Below are positions 61,028 to 64,000 of a stretch of DNA of 64,000 bases, piece after piece. The position numbers and the translations under genes are program-made. Each line of letters starts with the position of its first letter. Positions within the stretch are counted from its first letter, which is position 1. The DNA comes from Phyto melanocephala. Taxonomy: Eukaryota; Arthropoda; Insecta; Diptera; Rhinophoridae. A model generated the notes under the pieces. The model saw nothing but the letters and a program-made list of their open reading frames with translations, was not told the origin of the DNA and searched no databases. The stretch lies in NCBI GenBank assembly GCA_941918925.1, contig OW799234.1, positions 7,283,001-7,347,000 on the forward strand. Direction: 5' to 3'.

Positions 61028-63960
61028 TTACCGTTTTAACTTTTTGACTATACGACCTCTTAACGTTTGGTGCACCGAAGCGTTCGACGAAATTACTGCA
61101 TTATTTGGGGTGGCAAGAACAGCCTGATGAGAGTTAACATTACTTCTTAGACTGGTGCGTTTGCCAAAAACATTTGACACCACCGACTGGCCGCAATTGA
61201 CTGTAGCTGCATGTTTAGCATTTAGCAGAGAACGTGCTCTAGTAGCTGCCGCTACCGCAGCTGCAGCATTTATTAGCTTAGGTGATGGTGGCGGTGCCGC
61301 CAAGTTGCTACCCGTACTTTGGCTGCGAGTTGATTTGCTAAAATTAGCCGGAGTTTGTGAGCCTTTATTTGAAGTGCTGCGTGTGTGCATGCTACGCAGA
61401 ATACGGCGTTCAGAAAGAGAGGCACGTTTTATCACAGGTGTTGATGCTGCAGTCGGAGGTGTTCTTATTGATCTGACATTTGTAGTAGGAGTAGACGAGA
61501 CAGATGCTGGCGTTAAGGGAGTTTGTCTCGATCTTAAATTCAAATGAGGATGGCCAGAGTTTTGTAAATTGCTTTTGGTTTGGTTTAACGAAGTGTTAAT
61601 TGTGTGTACAGCTTTGTCGCGCCGTGTTTTAATACTAGATTGTATGGAAGAACGCATGTTATTGGTGGAGCTTAGAGATCTACGGCTGCAGGACGTTAAA
61701 TGTTGCTCATTCAGCAGCATCAAATTGGCAGCTGTAGTTCGCAGGAAATTACATGCTACGGAATTGTGCGGATACTTAAGGGCCGATGACACTAAGGTTG
61801 TTTTGGTTTTCATATCTTTTGCCAAGGAATTGCGCGTTCTTAAAGTGCGCTTGCCGTAATCCATTAGAGGTGTATTTGATGCTGTACATGGCGTAGTGGT
61901 ACTACGTAATTGTCTTTGGATCATAGGTGTTGAAGTGGCACTAGGTGGTGTCATATTAGACGCAGTTGTCATACAGGCACTTCTTCTCCTACTTCCATGG
62001 GACTGGCTGCCGTTGGAGTATAAGCTGTGTTGGTTTTTGGATTTCGAGATTCTTTGTAAATTGTTTTCATTAGGTACATTGGCATACAAAAACGACGATT
62101 TTGCACGTTTCGTATGTTTTAAACTGGACTTTAGTGGTGCGGTTAAGGCAAGTGCGGAAGGATTTAAAACTGTTGTTGCTGCTGTTGTTGTTAATGCAGG
62201 AGGTAAGCAAGTGTTATTGGAAAATTTCAATATTTCACATTCTGACTCGACTTTTTCGGTACACTTCTCTATTTCATTTAACAGATTTGGTACAATTTCA
62301 ATATTTTCAAGAATCTCACTACACGAGGATGATGATATTTCGTTAATTTGTACTGATTCATCTTGTTCCATGGCAGAAGAGCCCTCTTCTTCTAATAGCG
62401 CGCTATCTTCCTCCAGATATTCCACTTCTTCCGTAAGCACAGGCAAAGGTTTTGTGACACTGTTAACAGTTTGCAAGCAGGCGTAGTTATTAATATTTTG
62501 ATGCTTTTCCATTTGCAAACGTTCATAGGCCACTTGCTGCTCCTCTTCTCTCTCCTGTTGCAGTAAGGAATGTAACTCTAAGGGTTTCTGTTGCAGCATC
62601 TGAGGCATTAGCTGCTGCTGTTGTTGATAGAATCGTTCTGTATTGGCATGATAGATCTCAATCTGGTGAGGTTGTGGCGTCTCGTGAAAAATCTTAAATG
62701 TTTGCGTTCTATCATCAAGTGTTTTGCAGAACTGCTGTTCATGACGAGTTTCCAGTTTCGTAAGAGAATAACCCTCTTCCTCGGACATACATTGTTGTTG
62801 ATACATTTGCTGTTCTTGAATAATTTCATGCATATTGGGCGGTGTAACACTTTGACAATTTAAGTTTGAATTGCTAGACGAAGAGGAGGATGAGGATGAT
62901 GATGACGATGAGCAGTTTGCTATCGACTCTTCGTGGGAGGCTGTTAATATGGAATTATAGGATTCGGCAAATGTATTAATGTAGGAATCTGTGGCATTAT
63001 TAGTTTCTTCAGCTTCTAAATGTACATAGTTCTGGTAGTCAATAAGGCTATCTACTCTTTTATTGGGAACCACATGTTCATCTACTTCTTCTTCTTCTTC
63101 AGTATCATCCATTTCCTCTTCATCATCTTCATCATCCTCATCTTCATCTGATTTTGAATTCAATACAGGCTGCAAATTGTGAATTTGATTAGTATGCCAA
63201 GTCCAGGTGTTAGCATTATCTACAGGTTGTTGATAATTTGTATTGCTTTGTAAATCTTGGGGAGGAGGCAATTTCATTACCTCCTGCTCTTCTTCTTCAC
63301 TTTCCTCGTTATCATCACCCTCCGTATCAGAGTCATCGGCATAATAATTGAAATTGCGATATGCTTCAGGAGGTAAATATTTTAAAGCCATTTCTTTGCA
63401 AGTTGTAGCATCATCACATGCCGGAATTTCAGCTTGTACCTGGCTATATTCAAGACCATAGCTTATGGGCTGAACAAACACGGGTGCATTGCTTAAAGAA
63501 CAACATGCTTCTTTGCCCCCAGCCTCCGTTGTTTGATCATGCTGGTTTGGAGGATATAATAATACCGTTACCACCGAAGTGTTATCGGCTCTCATCTTTT
63601 TATTCGACCAGGTGTTTAAGGCTTGATCAACCAAGGATTTACTCGGATTTGTCCATTGACTGCCCTCATGGGGACTATCACCCCTTTGAGCCAATAAATG
63701 GTCATTTATAACCATTTTATCTCTTACCGTACTTACGGCTTCTTGAGCGCTTACCACATTCCACAGACCGTCAGTACCAAAAATTAAACAACGGAATGTA
63801 TTTGGATTTATGGGAATAACTTTAACATCTGGATCGGGACTAACTACAAATTCGTTGCGTTCCGAATTATAACTCCATAAATCACCTAAACTTCTGGCCA
63901 CAGCCAAAAAAGGTATTTCATCAATTAAGGTCTTTTTGCGAATTGGACCACGATGACTAG
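61028..63960 (-). CDS. PPM1D/Wip1-type PP2C phosphatase, last coding exon (5' part outside the window)
   Basis: Metal-dependent Ser/Thr phosphatase; vertebrate PPM1D reverses DNA-damage kinase signalling, and the same role here is inference. The exon starts after a tttatag acceptor at 63961-63963 with two bases of a split codon and encodes 976 residues. Residues 1-137 are the catalytic end: TLIDEIPFLAVARSLGDLW, GTDGLWN (metal-binding Asp) and RADNTSVVTVLL (the DN metal motif). This arrangement is diagnostic of PPM1D. A long tail follows with two acidic tracts (about 208-225 and 270-293), a Ser run, a Gln-rich part and Ser/Thr/Arg-rich segments ending in basic RGRIVKKLKR. The tail is much longer than in vertebrate PPM1D. 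A TTG codon at 63907 is internal (Leu), not a start. Antisense frames here are shadows. Confidence 0.92.
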
Positions 63961-64000
63961 CTATAAATGTAGAAAAAATTCTAGTTATTAAATTATTACT

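Noticed and set aside
61155..62486. Plus-strand frames opposite the phosphatase exon (and 37538-39485 opposite Ephrin)
   Set aside because: Antisense shadows of real coding sequence, with no domain of their own.

Overview
The window is very AT-rich nuclear DNA of a higher (brachyceran) fly. It carries three recognisable protein-coding genes, all on the minus strand and spaced 15 to 22 kb apart, in a background of small transposons and transposon relics. The ephrin gene has the fly-specific long N-terminal extension. Mariner, hAT-type MITE and R1/I-type LINE relics, together with a dispersed repeat of the 'tatattcggccgtgccgaa ... gaagggtata' type, fit a calyptrate fly such as a blow fly or house fly relative. 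That assignment is inference; I cannot name the species.

Genes. (1) 20128-21946 is a four-exon MFS transporter (spinster-like, 530 residues), whose splice junctions I reconstructed in frame. (2) 37409-39400 is Ephrin (663 residues, coding region in one uninterrupted frame), with an N-terminal extension, an internal hydrophobic segment, a complete ephrin domain, a Gly/Asn-rich linker and a hydrophobic C-terminus. (3) 61028-63960 is the last coding exon of a PPM1D/Wip1-type PP2C phosphatase, with the end of the catalytic domain and a very long acidic, Gln/Ser-rich and finally basic tail; its 5' exons lie beyond the right edge. The three genes do not form an operon or obvious pathway.

Repeats, region by region. 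1-20 kb is a transposon-dense block. It holds hAT-like MITEs (CAGGG...CATG) and CAAGGC...GCCTTG elements with exact 8-bp target-site duplications, five of the seven copies of a 730-850 bp dispersed repeat, a CCCCTTTCGC...GCGAAAGGGG inverted-repeat family, hairpin-bearing repeats and several dead mariners. 22-32 kb holds a mariner interrupted by a 316-bp inverted-repeat element, a 121-bp satellite of six units, a LINE RNase H fragment and an 817-bp hAT-like element. 40-55 kb has further mariners, the remaining two dispersed repeat copies inside a local duplication, and a 49-bp-arm palindrome. At 56473-57972 lies a complete 1.5-kb foldback element whose two arms are each a 10-unit array of one 39-bp minisatellite in opposite orientation, with CAGGGACCG ends and a perfect 8-bp duplication.

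The two least ordinary observations are this minisatellite-armed hAT-like foldback element, and the finding that the dispersed repeat exists as two structural forms differing by inversion of an internal poly(A)/poly(T) module. No tRNA, rRNA or CRISPR array was seen.
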